Shown here one piece after another: positions 24,241-33,561 of a stretch of DNA of 37,127 nucleotides. Position numbers and translations under genes: made by a program. This DNA comes from Phycisphaera mikurensis NBRC 102666 (GTDB lineage: Bacteria; Planctomycetota; Phycisphaerae; Phycisphaerales; SM1A02): NCBI GenBank assembly GCA_945878575.1, contig CAMDUB010000020.1:1-37127 (forward strand), given 5' to 3'. How positions within the stretch are numbered: the stretch's first letter is position 1; the number at the start of each line of letters is the position of its first letter. Under the pieces are notes generated by a model that worked only from the letters and a program-made list of their open reading frames with translations, made no database searches and was not told the DNA's origin.

Positions 24241-27200
24241 ATCTGAGCAGGGCTGCGGTTGCATCGGTGGTGATGGCTTGCTCCGTGACAAGCATGGCGG
24301 TGGCACAGGCACCGGCGGGCGGTTCCATTCGCGGAGTGGTGTATGACAAGGAGTTCAACGCGCCCATCAGCGGCGCAACCGTGAGTGTGCTTGGTCTAAA
24401 GGCCAAGGTGACCACGCGCGAGAACGGCTCGTACATCTTGCCGAATATTGCACCGGGCGCTTATACCCTGGTCATCACCAAGGACGGCTACACGCGTGAA
24501 GTAAAGGCGAATGTTCCGGTGGCTGCGGGGCAACTCGTGGATGCGGATGTCACCATGGCCGGTGAGTTTGAGGACATGGAAGAGTTTGTTGTGCAGGACG
24601 TTGACCTCGGCAAGGATGCGCCGGAGCGTCAGGACCTGGTTGTGCCGACAAACTTTGAGCCGTACGTCATTATCCCACCGATTGAATTCAGTTTGCGCCT
24701 TGAAGCTCCGCAGTTGCTCGACACCATTGGCGTGGAGATGATTTCGCGCTCCGGCGCAGGTGATGCGGCGGCGGCGTTGCTCATGGTGCCTGGTGCAACG
24801 CTGCAGGATGGCAAATACGCGGTGATCCGCGGATTACCTGACCGCTACGTGGCCACGCTGTTGGATGGCATTCGTTTGCCCAGCGCGGATCCGAATAAGC
24901 GCGCAGTGAAGTTGGATCAGTTCCCCAGTGCGGTTATCCAGGGGATCCAGGTCAGCAAGAACTTCACCCCGGATCAGCAGGGTGAAGCATCGGGCGGCGC
25001 CGTCAATATCTCGTTGAAGGACTTCCCTGATGAGTTCTACTTCCGCGTGCAGACGCAGGTGGGCTTCAATTCGCAGGTGAAGGACGGCGAGTTTCTGAAT
25101 TACAAGGGCGGCGATCTTGGCTTCTGGGGCAACAACGATGTGCTCACTACCAAGGAAGAGATAAGTGGCCAGAGTTGGCCCGACAATCCAACGTCGACCG
25201 AGGAAGGCGCAGCGCCGCTTATTTACAAGTGGCAGGCCGCGCTTGGCAATTCGTGGGAAGTGGATGATGGCGTCAAGGTCGGCGCGTTCGGAAACTTCTT
25301 CTACGAACAGGATGCATCGGCCTACGACAATGGTCAGTTGAACTCGTTGGAGCAGGCCGGGCCTGGCACCGCGATGGTTCCCGAGCGCTACGGGGTTGGC
25401 GATAATTTCAAGACCGAACTGTATGACGTCACCCAAGGAACTTCCTCCATTCAGTGGGGCGGAATGGGGTCGTTTGGTATTGAGACGGACGAGCACAAAC
25501 TTGGCGCAAAGTTCTTGTACACGTTGCTCTCCGAGAACCAAGCGATTCGGCTGATTGATACGCGCGGCAAGGACTACTTCTTCCCTGGCTACAACCCAGA
25601 TGACATCACCGGTGTGGGGCACGATCAGCCGGATGCTGCGCCGTACAACCGGCTGGAGACGCTGGACTATAGCCAATTGAGTACGGAATCCGTGATTCTC
25701 AGTGGGCAACACAAACTCAGTTTCCTTGATCCAAGCAGTGAAGACAGCGAGCGGTCTGGCGTGTTTGATTTGCTGGTTCCAACGGTGGACTGGAAATTGG
25801 CGCTGAGCAAGGCCCGTGAGGACCAGCCGGACCAAACCCAGTTTGCGTCCTATTGGGTTCCCGACTTCCAAGTTGCGCCGGGGACGGTCATTCCACAGCA
25901 GTGGATTGCCTATCCGCCCGCCCAAAATGCATTCGTTGGTTGGGTTCAGCACATCAACTACGAGAACGAAGAAGAGAGCAAACAGGGCTCCTTCAATGTG
26001 AAGTTGCCATTCACGCAGTGGGATGATCGGGAGGGATACATCAAGACTGGTTCGTTTCTTGACTTGGTTTCGCGCACTTATCGCCAGGACACATTCAGTA
26101 ACGGCGGCGACCCGAACACCACGTATTCCAGCTCCTTCAATGAGCCGTGGAGTGCGGTGTTCCCAAGTCAAGATCACCCGATCTATCAGTCGGAAACCGA
26201 TATTTCATACGACGGTACTCAGGACATTTGGGCCGCGTATGCGATGATTGATTTGCCGGTGAGTGAGACCTTCAACGTCATCACCGGTCTTCGTTATGAG
26301 GGCACGCACATGTCCACCACGGTGCTCCCTGATATCAACGCGCTGTGGATTGATACCGCAACTCAGCAGTTGCGTAACTTCGAAGGTGCCAATGACTGGG
26401 ATGCGGACTTCACTACCAATCGCTATTTACCCATGGTGGGCTGCAACTGGATTGTGGAGGAAGGGTTGATCTTCCGCGCCGCATTTGCCCAGACCCTGGC
26501 GCGGCCGAATTTCTATGAACTGGTGCCGGTGCTGCAGTACGACTACATCGGAGGCCCGATCTTCATCGGCAATCCGGAGCTGCAGATGAGTGCCCTCAAT
26601 AATTACGACTTGCGATTGGACTGGACTCCGTATGAGAACTGGCTGATTTCTAGCTCGCTGTTCTACAAGACAATTACTGATCCGATTCAGTACGTCAATC
26701 GATTCACTGAGGGATTTGCGTACACCAGTGCGCTGAACTTTCCCGAGGGCACTCTGCTTGGAGCGGAGTTTGAGGCGCGTGTCACGTTGGAACCAATGTT
26801 TGGTGAGAATTTCCGGGGTATTGCATTGGGTTCCAACTTCACTTACATGTCGTCAGAGGTGACGTTGTCCAAGCAAGAGTCTGATGCATTGGCCGTCTAT
26901 GGCGTGAAACAGAACAGCCAGCCGATGACCGCTACGCCGGATTACTTGATGAATGTCAGCGCAACGTATGACTATGAGGATTGGGGCACCCAACTGGGAA
27001 TCTTTTACACCATGAAAGGTGACTCATTGATCAGTGGTGCCAACCCGCACACCAATTTGCTCACGCCCGCCATCTATCAGATTGGCTACGGAACGCTGAA
27101 TTTCACCGCCTCGCAAGAGATCTATGAAGGTTTGAAGTTCTCCATCAATGCGCGCAACCTCACTAACCCCGATGTGCAAACCGAGTACCGGACTTCCGAG

Positions 27201-27278
27201 GGTATTAACGGATTGAACTCCACGTATTCGGCAGGTATCGCTGTTTCCTTCGCACTGACTTACCAAGTGAACTTCTGA
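24234..27278 (+). CDS. TonB-dependent outer-membrane receptor with N-terminal carboxypeptidase-regulatory-like domain
   Basis: A 1014-residue active outer-membrane transporter. A signal peptide (1-24, cleavage near VAQA) is followed by a carboxypeptidase-regulatory-like Ig-type domain (about 30-108, GSIRGVVYDKEFNAPISGATV and ENGSYILPNIAPGAYTL). A TonB-box-like EEFVVQD lies at about 116-122. The plug (about 165-270) contains AVIRGLPDRYVATLLDGIRLPS, LDQFPSAVIQGIQVSKNFTPD and GEASGGAVNISLKDFPDEF. A long beta barrel ends in alternating aromatic strands and a terminal Phe (ALTYQVNF). The SusC-like N-terminal domain suggests large substrates, but no SusD homologue is present. The substrate is unknown. 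The start overlaps the TPR lipoprotein gene. Confidence 0.93.
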   Translation: MVNLSRAAVASVVMACSVTSMAVAQAPAGGSIRGVVYDKEFNAPISGATVSVLGLKAKVTTRENGSYILPNIAPGAYTLVITKDGYTREVKANVPVAAGQLVDADVTMAGEFEDMEEFVVQDVDLGKDAPERQDLVVPTNFEPYVIIPPIEFSLRLEAPQLLDTIGVEMISRSGAGDAAAALLMVPGATLQDGKYAVIRGLPDRYVATLLDGIRLPSADPNKRAVKLDQFPSAVIQGIQVSKNFTPDQQGEASGGAVNISLKDFPDEFYFRVQTQVGFNSQVKDGEFLNYKGGDLGFWGNNDVLTTKEEISGQSWPDNPTSTEEGAAPLIYKWQAALGNSWEVDDGVKVGAFGNFFYEQDASAYDNGQLNSLEQAGPGTAMVPERYGVGDNFKTELYDVTQGTSSIQWGGMGSFGIETDEHKLGAKFLYTLLSENQAIRLIDTRGKDYFFPGYNPDDITGVGHDQPDAAPYNRLETLDYSQLSTESVILSGQHKLSFLDPSSEDSERSGVFDLLVPTVDWKLALSKAREDQPDQTQFASYWVPDFQVAPGTVIPQQWIAYPPAQNAFVGWVQHINYENEEESKQGSFNVKLPFTQWDDREGYIKTGSFLDLVSRTYRQDTFSNGGDPNTTYSSSFNEPWSAVFPSQDHPIYQSETDISYDGTQDIWAAYAMIDLPVSETFNVITGLRYEGTHMSTTVLPDINALWIDTATQQLRNFEGANDWDADFTTNRYLPMVGCNWIVEEGLIFRAAFAQTLARPNFYELVPVLQYDYIGGPIFIGNPELQMSALNNYDLRLDWTPYENWLISSSLFYKTITDPIQYVNRFTEGFAYTSALNFPEGTLLGAEFEARVTLEPMFGENFRGIALGSNFTYMSSEVTLSKQESDALAVYGVKQNSQPMTATPDYLMNVSATYDYEDWGTQLGIFYTMKGDSLISGANPHTNLLTPAIYQIGYGTLNFTASQEIYEGLKFSINARNLTNPDVQTEYRTSEGINGLNSTYSAGIAVSFALTYQVNF

Positions 27279-27328
27279 TGCCAGCCGCACCGCAAACGGC
27301 TCTATCATCGGTTTACGGACCTGAATCA

Positions 27329-28120
27329 ATGACAAACATGTTCCCACGCACTCTCGCCCTAGTCGTCGTTGTTGCCCTCACTGCAATTGGTTCAGCGCCC
27401 GGTTGCAAAGTGATCAACAGTTTGTCTGGCAATTCGCCTGATAAGGCTGCGGATGCCGCGCCTGCCGCTGATGCAGCCGCTGCTGCCACGGCCGCAGCTC
27501 CAGCTGCTGAGGCAGTGGCTCCGGATCTGTCGATGACGCCGGAAGCATTCGTGCAAGCGGTGGCCGCTTCAGACTTGCTAGAGATCAATCTGGGAACGAT
27601 GGCGATGGCCAAGGCGGATGCGCAAACGGTGAAGGACTTCGGGCACCGCATGGTGACCAATCACACGGCTATCCAAGTGATCATCGGGAAGATTGCGGTT
27701 GCTCAGGAGATCACTTTGCCCACGGAGATTGCTGCTGATGACACGGCGATCGTGACCACCTTGGAAGCGCTGAGCGGGGATGAATTCGATAAGGCTTACA
27801 TGGCCTATCTGGCGGATGAGAACCCCAAGGTCTTGGCCATGTATCGCTGGCAGTACGACAATTGCACGGATCCAACCGTCAAGCCGTTTGCGGCGCAGAC
27901 GATGCCGATCATTGGCACGCATGCACGCCTTGCGGAGGCACTGAACGCTGAAGTAAATAAGGAAGCCATTCGCCTCGCAGCGGAGAAGAAGGCAGCTGAA
28001 CTCCAGGCCGCGGAGGAAGCGAAGGCTGCTGCTGCGGCGGAAGCAGCCGCTGCGGCGGCGAAGAAGAAACCCGCTCAGAAGAAGCAGCCTGTGCAGAAGA
28101 AGCCGGCGGGGGCGCCGTAA
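27329..28120 (+). CDS. DUF4142 lipoprotein with a Lys/Ala-rich tail
   Basis: I chose the ATG at 27329 (263 residues, MTNMFPRTLALVVVVALTAIG) because the signal peptide begins there; an in-frame ATG at 27278 that touches the receptor stop (TGATG) would add 17 polar residues. A lipobox-like APGC puts the lipid on C26. An Ala-rich linker leads to a DUF4142 helical bundle (about 70-205): FVQAVAASDLLEINLGTMAMAKADAQTVKDFGHRMVTNHT is the typical opening, with YMAYLADENPKVLAMYRWQ and THARLAEALN later. The function of DUF4142 is not established. The tail (about 213-263) is Ala/Glu then Lys/Pro/Gln-rich (KKKPAQKKQPVQKKPAG), resembling basic anionic-polymer-binding tails. It lies immediately downstream of the receptor. 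Confidence 0.82.
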   Translation: MTNMFPRTLALVVVVALTAIGSAPGCKVINSLSGNSPDKAADAAPAADAAAAATAAAPAAEAVAPDLSMTPEAFVQAVAASDLLEINLGTMAMAKADAQTVKDFGHRMVTNHTAIQVIIGKIAVAQEITLPTEIAADDTAIVTTLEALSGDEFDKAYMAYLADENPKVLAMYRWQYDNCTDPTVKPFAAQTMPIIGTHARLAEALNAEVNKEAIRLAAEKKAAELQAAEEAKAAAAAEAAAAAAKKKPAQKKQPVQKKPAGAP

Positions 28121-28235
28121 TTTGGCGTAGCTGGTGCTGGGGCGCGCCGATCGTTGGGGATCCTGAGGCTGGAGATCGCAGATGGAAGGCGTTTGAGCGG
28201 ACTGCTCGGGGGTGTGGGTTCCGTAGACTCCACCC

Positions 28236-31200
28236 GTGCTACCCGACCTGCAATACGCCGCCATTCGTTTCGAGAACTTTGTTTCCGAGATCCTCCTACC
28301 GGCCGCATTTCCAGAGCGGGCGCCGCTTGATGTTGCGGTGTGGCAGACCCCTGATCGTGTGACGCCGGATGTGGCGTTCGAGCAGACGTATGCACCAGTC
28401 AAACTTGGTTGGCGCTGGGGCCCGGTGTGGAGCACGGCGTGGTTTCGATTGCGTGGCTCGTTGCCACGTTCCATGACGGGCAAGCGCGTGGCTTTGCGAT
28501 TCTCGTCTGGGACGGAGGCGCTCTTATGGAAAGATGGCGTGCCGCATCAGGGGTTCGACCCGTACCGTGATTTGGCGTTCTTGTGGGAGCGGGCGCCGGC
28601 GGCTGGTGGTGTGACGGCGACTGAGAAGCCGAATGCGGCGGGCGCTGTGTCGAACACCGCGTCGAACGAAGTGCCGAATGCTGCGTTGAACGCCGCGTCC
28701 GTTGAACTGGACCTTCTCATTGAAGCCGCATGCAATCTACCGCTGGGAATCAGCACTTTCTGGTGGGATCATGCCGAGCAACAGACGCGCTGGCGTGAGG
28801 ATCATCCGGGTCGGCTTGAATCAGCGGAGTTAGTAGTGGTTGATGAAGCGGTGTGGCGCTTTGCGCAGGGCTTTGATGCTGCACGCAAGATTCTTCTGAC
28901 ACTTCCAGAGAGCGATACGCGTGCGCACGAACTGGACCGTGGCTTGCGGGCGCTCATGGCGCGCATTCCGGTGCGCGGCGCGGCGCAGGCTTCGCATGCG
29001 ATGGCAATGCATGGAGCGTGTTCTTCACTCTTTCCGGAATTGGCGGCGCTGCTCATGGGACGTGGTGCGCAGACCCCGGTGGTCTGCGACGCCGTTGGCC
29101 ATGCGCACATTGATACAGCGTGGCTTTGGCCGATTGCTGAAACCAAGCGCAAATGCACGCGCACGTTTGCAAATGTGCTGCGTTTGCAAGAGCGATTCCC
29201 GCACTTCCACTTTCTTTGCAGTCAGGCGCAGCAGTACGCATGGGTAGAGGAACGTTCGCCAGAACTCTTCGCAGAGATCAGTGCGCGCGTGGCCGAGGGA
29301 CGCTGGGAGGCTGCGGGTGCCATGTGGATTGAGCCGGATTGCACGTGCCCGTCAGGTGAGAGTTTCGTGAGGCAGATTCTGCACGGGTGCGCCTATTGGG
29401 AGTCGCGCTTTGGGATCGCCGCTCCGCAGCGGTTCTTGTACCTGCCGGATACATTTGGATTTCCAGCCAGCTTGCCGCAAATCATGGCGCAAGCAGGTCT
29501 CGACACATTCATTACCAACAAGATGAGTTGGTGCGAGACCAACAAGTTCCCGCACGTGACTTTCCGTTGGCGTGGTCTTGATGGCACAGAGATTCTTACG
29601 CACCTGACTCCCGGTCACAACTACAACAGCGCGATTGAGCCCAAAGAGTTTCAGTACGGCGTGAAGAACTTGGTGGAACAGGACGGCGCGCGCATTCCGA
29701 TGTACCTGCAGCCGTTCGGTTACGGCGATGGTGGCGGCGGGCCAACCGCCGAGCAGATTGAACGCGCCAATATAGGCGCACGCTGCGATGGCCTGCCGCG
29801 TGTGGAGCAGAAGAGTGTGCATTCGTTCTGCGAAGATTTGCATCAAGCGCAGCGCGGTTTGTGGCGCAATGGCCAAGACATCAAGGTCTGGGACGGTGAG
29901 CTCTATCTGGAGTTGCACCGCGGCACCTACACCAGTCAGGCATGGATCAAGGAAGCCAATCGCCGCGCGGAATGCATGTTGCGGCTGGGCGAGGCGCTGG
30001 CGTGCGCGCGTGCTGGTGTGACTGGCGACGCAGCGGGTGCGGAGGCAACGCGTGTGGCGCTTGATGGCACGTGGAAGACGGTGCTCTTGAATCAGTTTCA
30101 CGACATCCTGCCAGGTAGTTCCATCAAAGAGGTATATGACGACGCCCGCGAGCAGTTTGGCGAGGTGCGCCGTGACGCGTTGCGCGTAGTGCAGGGCGGA
30201 ATGGCTTGGTTGGGCGAGATAGTTGCAGGTGGCGTTGCTGATGCACATTCCACGACGCAAGCTGAGAAGCTGGTGGTGTTCAATCCGGCGTCCACCGCGC
30301 AGAGCGGGATGTTGGCAACGGAGGAAGGCGACGTATTGGCAATTCGTGTGCCGGCGTTTGGCATCCAAGTAATCGATCCAGCGCGCCCGGCTGAACTCGA
30401 GGCGCGCGATACAGTGCACGTTGATGGCGACCGAACCTTACGCAATGGATTGGTCTCGGTGACGATCGATGACGCGGGGCGGATCGGCGAGCTTCGTTGC
30501 CTGAATAGCGATCGCGTAGCAAACGGTGTCGATGCTCATGGTGATCCGTTGCCGATGAACCAATTGGTGATCTATGAGGATCGTCCTCGTCGCTGGGAAG
30601 CGTGGGACACTGATCGTGATTATCAAGAGCAGGCCATGCGCGTGATGAGTGCTGCTCAGCGAATCACCGTGACGAAGCGTTCGCCGCTCGCTGCAGAGAT
30701 CACTGTGGAGCGTCCGCTTGGCAGCGCCAGTCGCTTGGTGCAGCGCTATCGACTGTTGGCTGGCAGTCCGTGTGTCGATATTGTGACTGACGTTGAGTGG
30801 CACGAGGAGCAGAAACTGCTGCGTGCCTTGTTCCCATGCGCGGTGCGTGCGCGGCGTGCGACGTTCGGAATTCAGTTTGGACACATCGAACGCGCCACCC
30901 ATGACAACACTTCATGGGAGCGCGCGCAGTTTGAGGTTCCGGGGCACAACTGGATGGATATTTCCGAGCCGGGGCTCGGGGTGGCAGTGCTTGATGACGG
31001 CAAGTTTGGCCGCAGCGCCAAGCATGGCGTCTTGGGGCTGAGTCTCCTGAAGGCACCGAACTTTCCTGATCCGACCGCCGATCGTGGACATCACCGCTTT
31101 ACCTATGCGGTCATGGCGCATGGCGGGGATTGGCGCGCGGCGGGCGTTGATGCGCACGCTGAGCAATTGAATAATCCACTGGTGGGCGCCATGGTGCGGA

Positions 31201-31550
31201 GTGTTGGCGAGCGCGTGGGAGTGCCTTCATCGCGTCTGGCTGATGGTTGGCAGGCGGTCACGGTTGGCGCAAGCGGTGCAGCGCACCTGGAGATTGCGGC
31301 GCTCAAGCCTGCGGAACAATCGGGCGGCATGGCGCTGCGCGTGGTGGAAGTGCGCGGAGGTGCCGGTGTTGCCACTGTTCGCTGGGGATTTCCGGTCGGA
31401 GCTGTGTGTGCCACCGATCTCTTTGAGCGACCAGTGGAGATTGACGGGTTCGAGCACGATGCCGCCACTGGCACCACGCGGTGTGCAGTGCGGCCGTTCC
31501 AAATCATCACACTTCGGGCTGATATTGCGGAAGTAGGAATGGGTTCCTGA
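28236..31550 (+). CDS. Alpha-mannosidase, glycoside hydrolase family 38
   Basis: Hydrolyses alpha-mannosides; it lacks a signal peptide and so acts in the cytoplasm. GTG start, 1104 residues. The catalytic domain carries GHAHIDTAWLWP, with H291 and D293 as expected zinc ligands, then YLPDTFGFPASLP with the nucleophile D405. The 112-residue distance from D293 to D405 equals that between the matching residues in Golgi mannosidase II as I recall them. H622 in NQFHDILPGSS is the expected last zinc ligand. LYLELHRGTYTSQAWIKEANR and a C-terminal beta-rich half complete the fold. An Ala/Asn/Val-rich insertion at about 126-165 is unusual. The frame opens 6 nt after TAGACT, a possible -10 of a leaderless transcript. 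The symporter starts 1 nt after the stop. Confidence 0.94.
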   Translation: MLPDLQYAAIRFENFVSEILLPAAFPERAPLDVAVWQTPDRVTPDVAFEQTYAPVKLGWRWGPVWSTAWFRLRGSLPRSMTGKRVALRFSSGTEALLWKDGVPHQGFDPYRDLAFLWERAPAAGGVTATEKPNAAGAVSNTASNEVPNAALNAASVELDLLIEAACNLPLGISTFWWDHAEQQTRWREDHPGRLESAELVVVDEAVWRFAQGFDAARKILLTLPESDTRAHELDRGLRALMARIPVRGAAQASHAMAMHGACSSLFPELAALLMGRGAQTPVVCDAVGHAHIDTAWLWPIAETKRKCTRTFANVLRLQERFPHFHFLCSQAQQYAWVEERSPELFAEISARVAEGRWEAAGAMWIEPDCTCPSGESFVRQILHGCAYWESRFGIAAPQRFLYLPDTFGFPASLPQIMAQAGLDTFITNKMSWCETNKFPHVTFRWRGLDGTEILTHLTPGHNYNSAIEPKEFQYGVKNLVEQDGARIPMYLQPFGYGDGGGGPTAEQIERANIGARCDGLPRVEQKSVHSFCEDLHQAQRGLWRNGQDIKVWDGELYLELHRGTYTSQAWIKEANRRAECMLRLGEALACARAGVTGDAAGAEATRVALDGTWKTVLLNQFHDILPGSSIKEVYDDAREQFGEVRRDALRVVQGGMAWLGEIVAGGVADAHSTTQAEKLVVFNPASTAQSGMLATEEGDVLAIRVPAFGIQVIDPARPAELEARDTVHVDGDRTLRNGLVSVTIDDAGRIGELRCLNSDRVANGVDAHGDPLPMNQLVIYEDRPRRWEAWDTDRDYQEQAMRVMSAAQRITVTKRSPLAAEITVERPLGSASRLVQRYRLLAGSPCVDIVTDVEWHEEQKLLRALFPCAVRARRATFGIQFGHIERATHDNTSWERAQFEVPGHNWMDISEPGLGVAVLDDGKFGRSAKHGVLGLSLLKAPNFPDPTADRGHHRFTYAVMAHGGDWRAAGVDAHAEQLNNPLVGAMVRSVGERVGVPSSRLADGWQAVTVGASGAAHLEIAALKPAEQSGGMALRVVEVRGGAGVATVRWGFPVGAVCATDLFERPVEIDGFEHDAATGTTRCAVRPFQIITLRADIAEVGMGS

Positions 31551-31551
31551 C

Positions 31552-33552
31552 ATGCAATTACTCGACTGGATCATCGTGGTGGCGTTCTTGGTGGCGCTCG
31601 CGCTTTCCGCGTGGAGCATGCGTCGGCACGCCAATACCGTCAGCGGATTCCTGAGTGCCAATCGCTTGGCAGGGCGGTACCTGCTCACCGTCTCCTACAA
31701 CATGGCGCAGGTAGGCGTGATCACGTTGGTGTGGTATTTCCAAGTTGGCTACGACGTTGGCTTTACCCAGTACTGGTGGGGCTACATGGAAGGGCCATCG
31801 CTCATATTGCTGGCCGTGACCGGTTGGGTGATCTATCGATTCCGCGAGACGCGGGCGATGACGTTGGCACAGTTCTTTGAGATGCGTTACTCACGGCGCT
31901 TTCGCATCTTCAGTGGAATTGTTGCGTTCATTTCCGGCATCTTGAACTATGCGATTTTCCCCGGTGTGACCGCGCGATTCTTCATGGCGATGTTGGGTAT
32001 GCCCGAACGATTCGAAGTGCTTGGCGCAACATTTCCAACGTTCCCAGCAGTCATGGTGGCGCTCCTTTCCTTTGCCGTGTTCTTGGTGTTTGCAGGCGGA
32101 ATGCTGGCAGTGCTAGTGACCGACTTCTTCCAAGGTGTGTTCTGCTTCTGCACGTTTGTGGCGGTGTGCTACTGGGTGCTTCTCAAATTCCCGTGGTTGA
32201 AACTGGAAGAAACAATGATGATGCTCCCCGCCGGAAAGAGCATGCTCAATCCGCTGGGGTTGCAGGACGAGCAGAATTTTGGCGTGGTGTTCTGGCTGAT
32301 CAGTGCCTTCACACTCTTTTATGCGTGCCGCGCTTGGCAAGGTGATCAGGGCTACAACAGCGCTGCCCGCACTGCGCACGAAGCGCGCATGGGCCAACTC
32401 TTAAACGGATGGCGATACCGAACCTTGATGTTGGTGACGGTGTTGATTCCGCTTGCGGTGCGCGCGTTTCTGACGCATCCCGACTATGAAGCGGCCGCGG
32501 CGCCTCTCAAGGATCTGATTGCTGCTCAGCCAACCGAGGCACTGCAGTCGGAAATGCGCGTGCCGCTGGCGCTGGGGGTCATGCTTCCTACTGGTCTCCT
32601 TGGCTTGGTGGTGGCAGCGATGTTGGGTGCGGCCATTAGTACCGATGAGGCGTATCTGCACTCCTGGGCAAGCATCTTTGTGCAGGACGTGGTGCTTCCG
32701 TTCCGGAAGAAGCCAATGTCGGCGCGTGGGCAATTGCTGTTGTTGAAGGCCGCGGTGCTTGGTGTAGCGATCTTCGCGTTCTGCTTCAGCATGTGGTACG
32801 AGCCTGGCATTTACATCGCCATGTTTGCAGCGATGAGTGCCAGCATCTTTGTGGCCGGCGGTGGAGCAGCGATCATCGGCGGGCTGTACACGCGGTGGGG
32901 GACGACCGCCGGCGCATGGTCAGGAATGATTGTTGGCATGACATTGTGTGTATTGGGCGTGATCATTACCAACGTCCCGCAGGAGTGGGTTGATGGCTGG
33001 AACACTACTGATGCGGGTGCAGTCCTGAACACATGGGGTGAATGTTGCCAGTGGGTGCGTACCAACCTGACCGGCATGGTGATCAGTTTCATTGCCATGA
33101 TCGCATCCTGCATCTTCTATGTAACAGTGAGCCTTGCAGGTGGTACCAAGCAGTTTGATCTTGACCGATTGCTGCATCGCGGTGCGTACCGCACTGACGG
33201 TGATGCAGCGCTTGATGAAGCGCCGGCGACCTTCTGGGAGAAGATTGGATTTGATCGTCAATACAAAGGATGGGACCGATTTGTTGCTTGGATCACCCTG
33301 AGTTGGCCGCTTTGTTTCACACTGCTGTTCTGTGTCGGTACGCCGTGGATGGTGTGGCGTAAGAGTCAGGGCACCGCGGTTACCGACGCAGAGTGGTCGG
33401 CCTATTGGCATGTGTGGACGTGGGTGATTTTGGTGGCAAGCACCGCGGTCATGGTGTGGTTCGTCATTGGCGGCATGCGCGACTACTTCCGATTACGGCG
33501 TGATCTGCGGACATTCACTCCGGACGCCTCCGATGACGGCTCAGTGCGGTAG
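31552..33552 (+). CDS. Sodium:solute symporter (SSS family)
   Basis: An inner-membrane transporter that uses the Na+ gradient; 666 residues with about 13-14 hydrophobic segments. It starts with LLDWIIVVAFLVALALSAWSM, then shows FLSANRLAGRYLLTVSYNMAQVG, family-like FFEMRYSRRFRIFSGIVAFI and YACRAWQGDQGYNSAARTAHEARMG, and a later AAMLGAAISTDEAYLHSWASIFVQDVV, the region around TM8-9 in this family. It is longer than the usual 500-550 residues through an extended C-terminal part. Between two mannosidase genes it is likely to carry mannose or short mannosides, but the SSS family is diverse and the substrate is inferred from context only. Spacing is 1 nt to GH38 and 9 nt to GH2, so one operon. Confidence 0.92.
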   Translation: MQLLDWIIVVAFLVALALSAWSMRRHANTVSGFLSANRLAGRYLLTVSYNMAQVGVITLVWYFQVGYDVGFTQYWWGYMEGPSLILLAVTGWVIYRFRETRAMTLAQFFEMRYSRRFRIFSGIVAFISGILNYAIFPGVTARFFMAMLGMPERFEVLGATFPTFPAVMVALLSFAVFLVFAGGMLAVLVTDFFQGVFCFCTFVAVCYWVLLKFPWLKLEETMMMLPAGKSMLNPLGLQDEQNFGVVFWLISAFTLFYACRAWQGDQGYNSAARTAHEARMGQLLNGWRYRTLMLVTVLIPLAVRAFLTHPDYEAAAAPLKDLIAAQPTEALQSEMRVPLALGVMLPTGLLGLVVAAMLGAAISTDEAYLHSWASIFVQDVVLPFRKKPMSARGQLLLLKAAVLGVAIFAFCFSMWYEPGIYIAMFAAMSASIFVAGGGAAIIGGLYTRWGTTAGAWSGMIVGMTLCVLGVIITNVPQEWVDGWNTTDAGAVLNTWGECCQWVRTNLTGMVISFIAMIASCIFYVTVSLAGGTKQFDLDRLLHRGAYRTDGDAALDEAPATFWEKIGFDRQYKGWDRFVAWITLSWPLCFTLLFCVGTPWMVWRKSQGTAVTDAEWSAYWHVWTWVILVASTAVMVWFVIGGMRDYFRLRRDLRTFTPDASDDGSVR

Positions 33553-33561
33553 CGTCCTGCC

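Noticed and set aside
24834-26177. 447-codon minus-strand open frame inside the TonB-dependent receptor
   Set aside because: It is fully antisense to a receptor with clear plug and barrel features. The translation has no recognisable domain and arises from codon bias.
27278-27328. Start of the DUF4142 gene at the ATG touching the receptor stop
   Set aside because: It would place 17 polar residues before a good signal peptide; ATG 27329 is preferred, although the TGATG overlap keeps the option open.
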